NCBI GenBank assembly: GCA_947630355.1 | Contig: CANRHJ010000055.1 | Span: forward strand, 1-11,362 | Origin: Candidatus Gastranaerophilales bacterium | GTDB taxonomy: Bacteria > Cyanobacteriota > Vampirovibrionia > Gastranaerophilales > Gastranaerophilaceae | Length of the DNA stretch: 11,362 nucleotides | Reading direction: 5' to 3' | Shown here: in pieces, positions 1 through 6,552 of the stretch | Layout: each line of letters starts with the position of its first letter | Numbering within the stretch: position 1 is the stretch's first letter | Translations under genes and position numbers: made by a program | Notes under the pieces: model-generated | The model's database searches: none | Told to the model about the DNA's origin: nothing | The model's input: the letters and a program-made list of their open reading frames with translations, nothing else

Positions 1-327
1 GTTTCTGCTCTCCTTGCTGTCGCTATTCTTGTTTTAATCCGTATTTTTGAACTGAAAATATTATCCGGTAATCTTAAACACCAGCGTAAAATAAAAATTT
101 CTTTTGTATGCAAATATAAAGATTATGGAGATATCTATAAAAAAATCATTGACCTGTTCCCGGATATAACGGATTATAACCATAAATCGCTTGATGATGA
201 CGGCGAAACTCTTAAAATTAATGCAAAAATTATGTCATCTGAAAAAAATCCCGTTGTTCATATCTATAAAATACTTGATGAAATTCATAATCTTCAATCT
301 GTCAGTGTTAAGGAGATATTTGATTAA
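1..327 (+). CDS. MgtC/SapB-like membrane protein, C-terminal fragment (5' end outside window)
   Basis: Frame 1 is open from the first base to a TAA at 325-327, giving 108 residues of a protein that starts upstream of the window. It begins with the end of a hydrophobic helix (VSALLAVAILVLIRIFELKI). A soluble domain of about 80 residues follows, with alternating beta-like and helical stretches ending in SVSVKEIFD-type sequence. A membrane helix rich in Ala/Leu/Val, then a charged residue and a small ACT-like regulatory domain, is the layout of the C-terminal half of MgtC/SapB family proteins. Those proteins are linked to magnesium limitation and ATP synthase control. The family call rests on this layout only, because the diagnostic N-terminal helices are missing. 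Another small membrane protein with a cytoplasmic tail remains possible. Confidence 0.5.
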   Translation, partial: VSALLAVAILVLIRIFELKILSGNLKHQRKIKISFVCKYKDYGDIYKKIIDLFPDITDYNHKSLDDDGETLKINAKIMSSEKNPVVHIYKILDEIHNLQSVSVKEIFD

Positions 328-349
328 TATTTTAAAATAATGGTATAAT
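320..349 (+). promoter_or_regulatory. Predicted sigma70-type promoter of the acyltransferase gene
   Basis: TATAAT at 344-349 is preceded by TG at 341-342, giving a TGnTATAAT extended -10. TTGATT at 320-325 is a 4/6 match to the -35 consensus with an 18-nt spacer, and it overlaps the stop codon region of the upstream gene. The predicted start point near 356 leaves a leader of only about 9 nt before the ATG at 365. Confidence 0.5.
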
Positions 350-364
350 TAATTTGGTGTAAGT

Positions 365-1195
365 ATGCAAAAGACAGAAAAATTATATTCCGATATCCCG
401 CCCACAAGGTTGAGAAACAGAAAAGAAAAAATGAGAAAAGCCCATAATTATAAATTCTGGACTTGGGTTGCCGATAGGGTTTTCTTTAGGATGCTCAGCC
501 ACAGGTTTTATGCTTTAAGAATTAAAAATCTTGAAGCTTTCAAGGAAAAAAGAAATCCTGATTTCCCAAACATAATTTATGCTCCGCATATGAACTGGTG
601 GGATGGTATTGTCGGTTATAATTTGATGAGAAGAGCTTTTAAAGTACGCCCGAGAATGATGATTGAAGAAATGAACAGATTTCCTCTGTTCGCGTTTATC
701 GGTGCTTTCCCGGTAAATAAGGCCTCTGCTCAGGAAGCTTTGAAATCTTTAAAATATATTGTAGACGATTTGAAATCTCCCGATATGGGGTTTTGGATTT
801 TCCCTCAAGGTATTGTTAAACCGCCAAATTACAGGCCTATTGAGTTCCAAACCGGACTCGCTTATATTGCTCTTAATGTAGCTAAAAAACACGGAGGTGT
901 TAACCTTATACCTCTTGCTGTTAATTATACATTCCTGCGCGAGGACAGACCCGAATGCCTTGCTCAAGTCGGCGAACCTATTATTATTACTGCAGATACC
1001 GCTAATTTCGACAGACACGAATTCACTTCTAAACTTCAACAGGACTTTGAAAAATTATGTGATGAACAGTTGGCCTCCTTCTCAAAAGGCGAAGTTACGG
1101 GCTATGAATACATATTCAGACAAGACCTGCCTTGGAACAGAAAAATTGAAAAAAAACTTAAAAATGTCGCTCTCGAAAATGTCAGTCAAGATTAA
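365..1195 (+). CDS. Lysophospholipid/1-acylglycerol-3-phosphate acyltransferase family (PlsC-like)
   Basis: The product is 276 aa and belongs to the PlsC/GPAT acyltransferase superfamily, which transfers a fatty acyl group to a lysophospholipid or glycerol phosphate at the inner membrane. The catalytic H-x4-D motif is clear at residues 75-80 (HMNWWD). The second block is FPVNK (115-119). The substrate-binding block is FPQG (146-149), a variant of the usual FPEG with Gln for Glu. The fourth block is LIPLAV (181-186). The region before the motif is basic and has no clear transmembrane helix, suggesting peripheral membrane attachment. The acceptor cannot be read from sequence, so it could act in phospholipid or glycolipid synthesis. 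The ATG at 365 is preceded by GGTG at 356-359, a weak Shine-Dalgarno match. An in-frame Met at residue 23 is an alternative start. Confidence 0.85.
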   Translation: MQKTEKLYSDIPPTRLRNRKEKMRKAHNYKFWTWVADRVFFRMLSHRFYALRIKNLEAFKEKRNPDFPNIIYAPHMNWWDGIVGYNLMRRAFKVRPRMMIEEMNRFPLFAFIGAFPVNKASAQEALKSLKYIVDDLKSPDMGFWIFPQGIVKPPNYRPIEFQTGLAYIALNVAKKHGGVNLIPLAVNYTFLREDRPECLAQVGEPIIITADTANFDRHEFTSKLQQDFEKLCDEQLASFSKGEVTGYEYIFRQDLPWNRKIEKKLKNVALENVSQD

Positions 1196-1199
1196 ATTC

Positions 1200-1217
1200 T
1201 GCCGGAAAAAATCGGCA
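1200..1217 (+). terminator. Weak stem-loop after the acyltransferase gene
   Basis: TGCCGG (1200-1205) pairs with TCGGCA (1212-1217) through one G-U pair around an A6 loop, starting a few bases after the stop codon. No proper T-tract follows, only TTTT a few bases later. It may be a weak terminator or an mRNA 3' end structure. Confidence 0.35.
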
Positions 1218-1397
1218 TAATCAGTTTTGATAAGCCGTTTAAAATATATAAATCCGTCAAGATACTGCAGCTGCGCCTTTATATGTGATTTATATTATAT
1301 TCGCTTAAATCTTTATTTTTGTAACAATTTTCTTATTTTTAGGAATTTTTTATACAAAAAAATACTTTATATTAACAGTAAGGTTAATAGGTAATAT

Positions 1398-1598
1398 ATG
1401 GATAAGGCTCAAGAACTTGAGCTTGATATTCAATACGTTAAATCCGTATTGAATAAATGCTCAAACTTATACTCAAATATATTATTACAAATAGAAAACA
1501 GACATAAAACAGTCAATAAAAGAACCGATTTTATTTGTTTTCAGTTAAAATCCTTTTTTAATTTAGGCAAATCACCCGGCGGTATATTAAAAAGGTAA
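1398..1598 (+). CDS. Hypothetical 66-residue protein
   Basis: This is a small open frame I do not recognise. It begins with an acidic, helix-prone N-terminus (MDKAQELELDIQYVKSVLNK), contains two Cys residues (C21 and C47), and ends in a basic tail with KSPGGILKR. AGG within ATAGGT (1387-1392) lies 5 nt before the ATG and is a weak ribosome-binding site. TATATT at 1368-1373 could be a -10 element but has no good -35. It sits alone in a 440-nt gap between the plus-strand acyltransferase and the convergent hpt gene. The predicted helical content and Lys-rich character are compatible with a real small cytosolic protein. A spurious frame in AT-rich DNA cannot be excluded. Confidence 0.5.
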   Translation: MDKAQELELDIQYVKSVLNKCSNLYSNILLQIENRHKTVNKRTDFICFQLKSFFNLGKSPGGILKR

Positions 1599-1635
1599 GC
1601 TGCTTTACGGCTAAAATTCCCGATTATACATTTGA

Positions 1636-2181
1636 TTAACTCTCAAAGTATCCGATATAAGGCAGATTTCTAAAATAACCTTTATAATCCAATCCGTATC
1701 CCGCCACAAATTTGTTCCCTATTTCAAAACCGTAAAAATCAGGTTCAATTTCAATTTGTCTTGCGCATTTTTTGTTTAATAAAGATACGAATAAAACTTT
1801 CTTCGGATGATGTTTTATTTTAAATAAATCAGTTAAAAATCTTGCGGTTAACCCCGTGTCTATTATATCTTCCACTATTATTACGTTCTTGTTATTTAAG
1901 TTCGGCAGAGTTAAATCTATTGCCTGAAGATTATTAGATGATTTTGTTTCGTTACCGTAACTTGATATTCTTATAAATTCCATCTGTACATTGTGTTTAA
2001 ATCTTTTTACCAAATCGGAACAGAATATTACCGAACCTTTTAAAACACAAATTGTATATATGTCTTCGTCAGGGGGAAAACACTCCTCTATCTTAGGCGC
2101 CATTTCGTCAAGTTTATCCTGTATCTCTTTTTCGCTTATCAGTAATTTTAGATTTTTTATATCTTTATCCGAATCACTCAT
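1636..2181 (-). CDS. hpt: Hypoxanthine phosphoribosyltransferase
   Basis: The product is 181 aa, typical for bacterial HPRT. It salvages hypoxanthine (and often guanine) with PRPP to give IMP or GMP in the cytosol. Visible motifs are VLKGS (46-50), the flexible-loop SSYGN (73-77), and the PRPP-binding signature VIIVEDIIDTGLT (100-112) with the acidic pair E104-D105. The C-terminal block FVAGYGLDYKGYFRNLPYIG (158-177) has the GLDY and R-x-LP-x-IG features of the family. Its ATG overlaps the end of tilS by 8 nt (ATGAGTGA), so the two are probably translationally coupled. GGAG lies 10 nt before the ATG inside tilS. The tilS-hpt pair is conserved in many bacteria. In Firmicutes ftsH usually follows, but here a convergent small gene does. 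Confidence 0.94.
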   Translation of the reverse strand: MSDSDKDIKNLKLLISEKEIQDKLDEMAPKIEECFPPDEDIYTICVLKGSVIFCSDLVKRFKHNVQMEFIRISSYGNETKSSNNLQAIDLTLPNLNNKNVIIVEDIIDTGLTARFLTDLFKIKHHPKKVLFVSLLNKKCARQIEIEPDFYGFEIGNKFVAGYGLDYKGYFRNLPYIGYFES

Positions 2182-3535
2182 GTTTCAATGTCTCCATTTC
2201 AATCCTATACATAGGAATGTCTGCGGCTCTTAATTTTTCGCTTACTCCGGCACCTATTGCCCATAAAACTTCTTTATCTTTGCATAATAATAAAATTTTA
2301 TCCCTGTCATGTTCCGGTATATTCTTATTGATAAAATATTTCTTTAACTTCATTTTACCTTGCATGCCGAACGGTTGTATTATATCTCCGTTCCTTCTCG
2401 TCCTTAATGTTAAAGGGAAATATTCTTTTTTTATGTCCGCGTATGCCTTATTACTTATTGCTTTCGGATATTTCTCCGGTTTCTCTTTATTCTCTTCAAT
2501 TGTTATTTTATATTGGTTATTTATTGTGTATGTCCCGATTTTATCAATTGTTACTTCTTCTTCAATTTTCTTATAGTTGTCGGCATGCACAAAATAAGTA
2601 TATTTATGCGATACAAAAAGCCATAAGTCATTTGTAACGGATAACGTTTTACCTGTTTTCGATTTCTGATTTTCGGTTATAAAATTAATTAATTCCTGTA
2701 TCTTTGAAAAACTCGGCTCTAAGTCATTTTTTACAAGAAGTTTATATACAAAATGCTGCTTTATTGCTGAATTTAATATCAAAAAATTTTGGGTTAGCCA
2801 CTTATCTCCTATTGTTATTTGCTTCTCAATATTCTCCATTAATTCATTTATTACTTTATTGTTACCCGATGCTATCTCGGCAAGAGTTATTAACGAATTC
2901 TCTATGTTGGGATTTATTAACTTTATTGCCGGCATGATGTTGTGCCTTATATTATTTCTTGCATATTTTGTGTTGGCGTTACTTGAATCATTATTCGGAT
3001 AAAGTTCATTTTTTATGCAGTATTCTTCAATATCTTTTCTTGAAAAATTTAAAATCGGACGAATTACCTTAAATCCGCCCAAATCACGGATTTCACGAAT
3101 TCCTTCCAAGCCGTTCAACCCTGTCCCTTTTATAATCCTGTATAAAATTGTTTCTGCATTATCGCTTTTCGTGTGAGCCGTTAATATGGCATCCGCTTCA
3201 AATTCTTCCGCACATCTTTTAAAAAAATCATACCTCATTTCGCGTGCCGCCAGCTCAGAGGCTTTTAAACCCTCTGCCAATGTATCCGATATAAACGTGA
3301 TATCGTTTTCTTCACAAAATGCCAGACATCTTTCCTTCTCGGCTTCCGATTCCTTTCCGCGCCAGTTGTGATTTAAATGTGCAGCAACCAGTAAAAAACC
3401 GTATTCCTTTGAAAGCTTATTCATAATATCTAAAAGACACATTGAATCCCATCCGCCGGAAAATCCTACTATTATTGTTGTTTCACAGCTGATATTTATG
3501 TATTTTTGTAATATATTTTTTACTGTTTCTTTCAT
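2174..3535 (-). CDS. tilS: tRNA(Ile)-lysidine synthase TilS
   Basis: The product is 453 aa, full length for the long form of TilS. The enzyme uses ATP and lysine to convert C34 of the CAU-anticodon tRNA(Ile) to lysidine, allowing AUA decoding, and is normally essential. The N-type ATP-pyrophosphatase PP-loop is SGGWDS (26-31), with Trp where Val is most usual. AAHLNHNWRG (51-60) follows. AHTKSDNAET (120-129) is a variant of the usual AHHxDDxxET. The conserved NDSSNANTKYARNNIRH segment lies at about 182-198. The C-terminal substrate-binding domain, from roughly residue 370, includes RRNGDIIQPFGMQGKMKLKK and ends in LRAADIP-type sequence. The ATG is 6 nt from a TATAAT box, so there is no room for a ribosome-binding site and translation is probably leaderless. 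It is transcribed with hpt, which overlaps its 3' end. Confidence 0.95.
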   Translation of the reverse strand: MKETVKNILQKYINISCETTIIVGFSGGWDSMCLLDIMNKLSKEYGFLLVAAHLNHNWRGKESEAEKERCLAFCEENDITFISDTLAEGLKASELAAREMRYDFFKRCAEEFEADAILTAHTKSDNAETILYRIIKGTGLNGLEGIREIRDLGGFKVIRPILNFSRKDIEEYCIKNELYPNNDSSNANTKYARNNIRHNIMPAIKLINPNIENSLITLAEIASGNNKVINELMENIEKQITIGDKWLTQNFLILNSAIKQHFVYKLLVKNDLEPSFSKIQELINFITENQKSKTGKTLSVTNDLWLFVSHKYTYFVHADNYKKIEEEVTIDKIGTYTINNQYKITIEENKEKPEKYPKAISNKAYADIKKEYFPLTLRTRRNGDIIQPFGMQGKMKLKKYFINKNIPEHDRDKILLLCKDKEVLWAIGAGVSEKLRAADIPMYRIEMETLKHE

Positions 3536-3541
3536 TTCTTT

Positions 3542-3550
3542 ATTATATCA
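3542..3550 (-). promoter_or_regulatory. Extended -10 promoter directly before tilS
   Basis: On the minus strand TGATATAAT (3550-3542) is a perfect TGnTATAAT extended -10, lying in the 19-nt gap between the membrane-protein stop and tilS. No convincing -35 is visible, which an extended -10 can tolerate. Only 6 nt separate the box from the ATG at 3535, so transcription should start at or next to the A of the start codon. Confidence 0.6.
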
Positions 3551-3554
3551 GATT

Positions 3555-5177
3555 TTACTCTAACATGTCTTCCATTGTTTTAATTTTATGTTTTTTATTA
3601 TATTTATCCAGCGCTTCGGCACATTTTGTTAAGTCCCAAAATTCGTTTGTTATATTTATTGTACCGGCTACAGGAATAAACATTGTATTTTCTCCTTCTT
3701 TCGGTATAAACAGCCATTCTCTGAATGTTTTATTACTCTTGTCGTTTATTGTGTCATAATTTAATAATAATGTCTTTACTTCTTTTGTTTCGGATAATAA
3801 TATACTCATTAACGGATATATACTATGCCAAATATACCTTCTTAATTCGTTGTTACCAAAACTTGATATCTCTTCATGTTCTGCAGGTACATACAGCAGC
3901 TGCTTTGTATTTTTTAATTCATTTTTTAAATATTCCACATTTTTATTCCAATAGTAATCGTGATACAATTGCCAGCAAGTTTGAGTTATTCCGCAAATTA
4001 ATATAACGCATATATAATTTGTAAATTTTATTTTATTTTTTTCTTCTTTATCTAATCCTTTGCCGCCCTTGAACTCCGACTTATCGCTGCCGTTCGGGTG
4101 CTCACCTTCTATTGCTGCCGCTCCAAAATCTTGCTCAGGTTCTTTATCGTTAAATTCTCGCGGACATATTATATCCGATATCCACATACAAACAAATAAT
4201 AACGGAATCAGCCAGCAAGGTATTGTTCTTAAATGCTGTTCCCACATCGGATATATTGATAATTCGGGTGTGTTTGATAATCTTATAAACATACATAAAA
4301 ATACCGCTGATATCAAAATCAACAGATTATTTGTTAATAATGTTTTTCTGAACATTAACATTATGATTATTGCAAGTGCAGTTATTGTAAATGATATGTT
4401 TAAATTAAATAATACAATTGAAAAATTATATGCTTCTTGTAAAAATCTAGAAATTTCACTTCCTTCATCCTCTACTCTCAGCATATATACTATATTAAAT
4501 ATTGATGAAAGCAGTGAACCTATTCCTATATAAGTTTTTACCAATTGATTTTTTAAATTTGTTTCTTTAGTTACATAGTGAAATGAAGCAATAAAGAAAA
4601 TTATGCCTAAAAATACTACATATTCAAATGTTCCGAACATTATTATCAACAGGCAGGTAATATAAAATATATCTTTTTTTGTATAATTTATTTTTGAAGC
4701 CAAATAATTCCATAAAATAAAATGGAACATAGAACCTATAATACTTTCCACTACCGAAAAAATGGAGAAGGTAAGGTTGATACCGCCGTAGATAAACAAA
4801 TTCCAAAATAATATATCGGTTCTTCCCGTACGTTTTGTTAATTTATAGTTCCAGTATAAAATTAAAAGCGGAAGGAAGAACTGCACAAAAGTATAAATAT
4901 GCATTAGAATAAATTTGTTTGAAATAAGCAAGATTTTATATGCGAATACTACGGGCAATTCCATAAAAGCCAGCATAAAAAATCTCGGATGTTCCCAATC
5001 TATCTGTAATTCCATAGAACCGTTTGCCAGATGATTTAATAATTCAATTATATAGAAACTGCCGTCTTCATATATCCCTCTTAATACAATTGTTGCATAT
5101 CCTATGTGTATAAATGAGATTATTATAAATATCCATTTTAAAATATTAAATTGTTTATTTTTTTCCAGTTCTTCCAT
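3555..5177 (-). CDS. Polytopic membrane protein, possibly a GT-C-type glycosyltransferase
   Basis: The product is 540 aa from the ATG at 5177. About 11-12 hydrophobic helices lie between residues 11 and 404, followed by a soluble C-terminal region of about 135 residues. The first loop after helix 1 carries an acidic YEDGSFY motif (36-42). That position resembles the acidic motif in the first extracytoplasmic loop of GT-C lipid-linked sugar transferases, but I cannot confirm the family. A hydrophilic, charged segment (about 341-384) separates the last two helices and is encoded by an unusually GC-rich stretch. I chose 5177 because GAGGAG (5190-5185) sits 7 nt upstream of it. The other in-frame ATG, at 5192, would overlap that ribosome-binding site and the predicted transcription start. 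An alternative is a membrane protein of unknown function involved in surface polymer synthesis. Confidence 0.75.
   Translation of the reverse strand: MEELEKNKQFNILKWIFIIISFIHIGYATIVLRGIYEDGSFYIIELLNHLANGSMELQIDWEHPRFFMLAFMELPVVFAYKILLISNKFILMHIYTFVQFFLPLLILYWNYKLTKRTGRTDILFWNLFIYGGINLTFSIFSVVESIIGSMFHFILWNYLASKINYTKKDIFYITCLLIIMFGTFEYVVFLGIIFFIASFHYVTKETNLKNQLVKTYIGIGSLLSSIFNIVYMLRVEDEGSEISRFLQEAYNFSIVLFNLNISFTITALAIIIMLMFRKTLLTNNLLILISAVFLCMFIRLSNTPELSIYPMWEQHLRTIPCWLIPLLFVCMWISDIICPREFNDKEPEQDFGAAAIEGEHPNGSDKSEFKGGKGLDKEEKNKIKFTNYICVILICGITQTCWQLYHDYYWNKNVEYLKNELKNTKQLLYVPAEHEEISSFGNNELRRYIWHSIYPLMSILLSETKEVKTLLLNYDTINDKSNKTFREWLFIPKEGENTMFIPVAGTINITNEFWDLTKCAEALDKYNKKHKIKTMEDMLE
4061..4140. 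other. GC-rich segment within the membrane-protein gene
   Basis: I count 45 G+C in 80 bases (56%), against 18 in 80 (22%) at 4321-4400 in the same gene. It encodes residues about 346-373 of the minus-strand protein, a hydrophilic Gly/Ala/Glu/Lys-rich linker. It holds an 11-nt near-repeat, TATCGCTGCCG (4082-4092) and TATTGCTGCCG (4110-4120), with one mismatch and 28-nt spacing. It may be an in-frame insertion. Confidence 0.5.
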
Positions 5178-5184
5178 ATCAAAA

Positions 5185-5226
5185 CTCCTCATAGGAATTA
5201 TAACTTTTAATAAATCAATTTTGCAA
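5185..5226 (-). promoter_or_regulatory. Promoter and ribosome-binding site of the membrane-protein gene
   Basis: On the minus strand TTGCAA (5226-5221, 4/6 match) is followed after 18 nt by a perfect TATAAT (5202-5197). The expected start near 5190 gives a leader of about 13 nt that opens with the GAGGAG ribosome-binding site (5190-5185). This fixes translation at 5177 rather than at the upstream ATG. Confidence 0.55.
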
Positions 5227-5319
5227 CCGAAAAAACTAATCTTAACAATAATCTTGTCGGGAATTGAGAATATGAAACTTAATATTAAGATATATACAAG
5301 GAAGGAGTAAACAGTAAAT

Positions 5320-5685
5320 ATGTTGTATAAAGTATTTGAAACTGATGATTTATTGGATATGAAAGAAACAGACAGGCAAGTAGTAGAACTAATGGAAAAT
5401 AACGGTTGTCATTTAAAATTAGCCGGTCTTAAGAAAAATCAGGAAATTGAACCGCATATGTCGCATACCAACGTAACTTTGTATATTACGGATGGAGAAC
5501 TGGAAATAACATTCCCAAATGATAACAATTGTTCTTGCCAGGCGTGCGGATGTGAGATATCTGAAGATGATAAAAATGACAGAAAATATAAATTAAAAAA
5601 AGGTCAATTATTTTTATTTGAAAAAGATGTTGTACATAGCATCAAAGCTCTTAAGGATACAACATTCTTGCTTATAAAGATTTAA
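5320..5685 (+). CDS. Small cupin-fold protein with a CxCxxCxC insertion
   Basis: The product is 121 aa, the size of a single cupin domain. The core GLKKNQEIEPHMSH then VTLYITDGELEI (36-63) matches cupin motif 1, with H46 and H49 as possible metal ligands in an H-x2-H rather than H-x-H spacing. KKGQLFLFEKDVVHSI (93-108) matches motif 2 with H106. The usual Glu ligand of motif 1 is not evident. Between the motifs is an inserted loop with C71, C73, C76 and C78 (CSCQACGC) followed by acidic residues, a possible second metal site. C30 is a fifth cysteine. A good purine-rich site AGGAAGGAG (5299-5307) precedes the ATG, though with a long 12-nt spacer. The gene is divergent from the membrane-protein gene and ends in a strong terminator, so it is probably monocistronic. 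The substrate is unknown; a sensor or small-ligand-binding role is as likely as an enzyme. Confidence 0.72.
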   Translation: MLYKVFETDDLLDMKETDRQVVELMENNGCHLKLAGLKKNQEIEPHMSHTNVTLYITDGELEITFPNDNNCSCQACGCEISEDDKNDRKYKLKKGQLFLFEKDVVHSIKALKDTTFLLIKI

Positions 5686-5777
5686 TCCGTGTGAAAGATT
5701 TTGCCATTTGCCGCGCACTGAAGCTTTAAACATACACAAGGATTATTGAGCTTATCTTTACGACAAAGACTCAGATG

Positions 5778-5809
5778 AAACGAACTGTAAAAATAGTTCG
5801 TTTCTTTTT
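5778..5809 (+). terminator. Intrinsic terminator of the cupin gene
   Basis: AAACGAACT (5778-5786) and AGTTCGTTT (5795-5803) form a perfect 9-bp stem around the 8-nt loop GTAAAAAT. TTTCTTTTT continues from the end of the stem as the U-tract. It lies 92 nt after the cupin stop codon and insulates the following operon. Confidence 0.85.
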
Positions 5810-5835
5810 GACTAATTTAAAGAACAAGTTATAAT
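5808..5835 (+). promoter_or_regulatory. Strong promoter of the M48-like/exported/MscS operon
   Basis: TTGACT (5808-5813, 5/6 match) and a perfect TATAAT (5830-5835) are separated by 16 nt. The -35 element overlaps the last bases of the preceding terminator. The -10 ends 6 nt before the ATG at 5842, so the transcript probably starts at the start codon. Confidence 0.72.
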
Positions 5836-5841
5836 AAAGAT

Positions 5842-6552
5842 ATGAAGAAGGAATTAAGAAATATATTAATCGGAATAATAATTATTCTGAATTTAGCGGC
5901 GGTCAGAGCTTTTGCTTCCGATAATTTATCATCCGAAATTATAAACGATATGTATATTCAAAAACGTATCAGTGATATCGGATTAAAGCTGTTAAATGCG
6001 AATAAGATTGATAAAAGAATGATATTTGTTTATAACAGCAAATATTCAAAAATAAATGCGGAACCGGGTTTAACAAGGCGTGAAATAGTTTTATATGATA
6101 AATCAATTCAATTTGCTTCGGATGATGATGAAATAGCTGCATTTTTGGCAAGAGAAATAAGTAAAACGGAAGAGTCGTATACAGGTATTTGGCGCGGTTT
6201 GGTTTCTTCCGTTCAAATTAAGTGTGCGCCTAAAAAATATCAAATCTTCTTTGATAAAAGAGCCGTTGATTATATGGTAAAAGCAGGATATAACCCCATA
6301 GCTTTGATTACGTTTATGAATAAATCATATCCGCAAAAAAGATTTGATAAATTTTCAAGAACGAATTTGACTTCTAAACGGCTTGCAAATATTTATGAGT
6401 ATATTTATACGAAGTATCCGTATTTCTTAAAACATAATGAGTATCTTGAAAGTGATTCATATCAAAATTTTCTGTTAACCTCATCCGAAAACAGAAAAAA
6501 GCTTATGGAAAAGATAAAAGCAGGTTCTAAGAAAGAAATAAATTATGAATAG
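5842..6552 (+). CDS. Exported M48-family-like protein lacking the zinc site (probable pseudoprotease)
   Basis: The product is 236 aa with an N-terminal signal peptide (basic MKKELRN, hydrophobic core 8-20, likely cleavage after about residue 25, AFAS). The mature part follows the layout of M48 (BepA/YfgC-like) metallopeptidases. It has a helical Y-x3-R-I-x-D-I-G-x-K-L lead-in (38-50), the INA strand (71-73), then DDDEIAAFLAREISKT (94-109), which occupies the position of the family's E-L-A-x-V-L-A-H-E-x-x-H helix. Further on come a DKRAVDYMVKAGYNP block (138-152) and an S-K-R-L-A-N-I segment (178-184). Both zinc histidines are replaced (R104 and K108), only the catalytic Glu (E105) is kept, and the usual E-x3-D ligand is Q134. 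It is therefore predicted to be inactive as a protease. It could be a scaffold or chaperone-like factor in the envelope. Translation is probably leaderless. The next gene overlaps its end by 8 nt. Confidence 0.7.
   Translation: MKKELRNILIGIIIILNLAAVRAFASDNLSSEIINDMYIQKRISDIGLKLLNANKIDKRMIFVYNSKYSKINAEPGLTRREIVLYDKSIQFASDDDEIAAFLAREISKTEESYTGIWRGLVSSVQIKCAPKKYQIFFDKRAVDYMVKAGYNPIALITFMNKSYPQKRFDKFSRTNLTSKRLANIYEYIYTKYPYFLKHNEYLESDSYQNFLLTSSENRKKLMEKIKAGSKKEINYE

Noticed and set aside
310..322. AAGGAG followed by TTG near the end of the first gene
   Set aside because: The frame from this TTG stops after six codons; the match is part of the V-K-E-I coding sequence.
897..1220. A 107-codon frame inside the acyltransferase gene, shifted by one base
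   Set aside because: The acyltransferase frame carries all family motifs through this region, and the alternative product has no recognisable feature.
1598..1622. Possible bidirectional terminator between the 66-aa gene and hpt (GTAA/TTAC arms)
   Set aside because: Only four base pairs without extension; the minus-strand T-run alone is not enough to call a terminator.
2217..2576. A 119-codon plus-strand open frame opposite tilS
   Set aside because: tilS is certain by motifs; the antisense frame is a hydrophobic artefact of AT-rich complementary codons with no initiation signal.
2789..2799. TTGGGTTAGCC inside tilS, similar to the REP-like sequence at the right edge
   Set aside because: It encodes a normal part of TilS, matches only the core, and has no inverted partner nearby.
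4060..4533. A 157-codon plus-strand open frame opposite the membrane-protein gene
   Set aside because: It is antisense to a well-supported polytopic protein, has no ribosome-binding site, and begins in the GC-rich island. It is most likely a by-product of codon composition.
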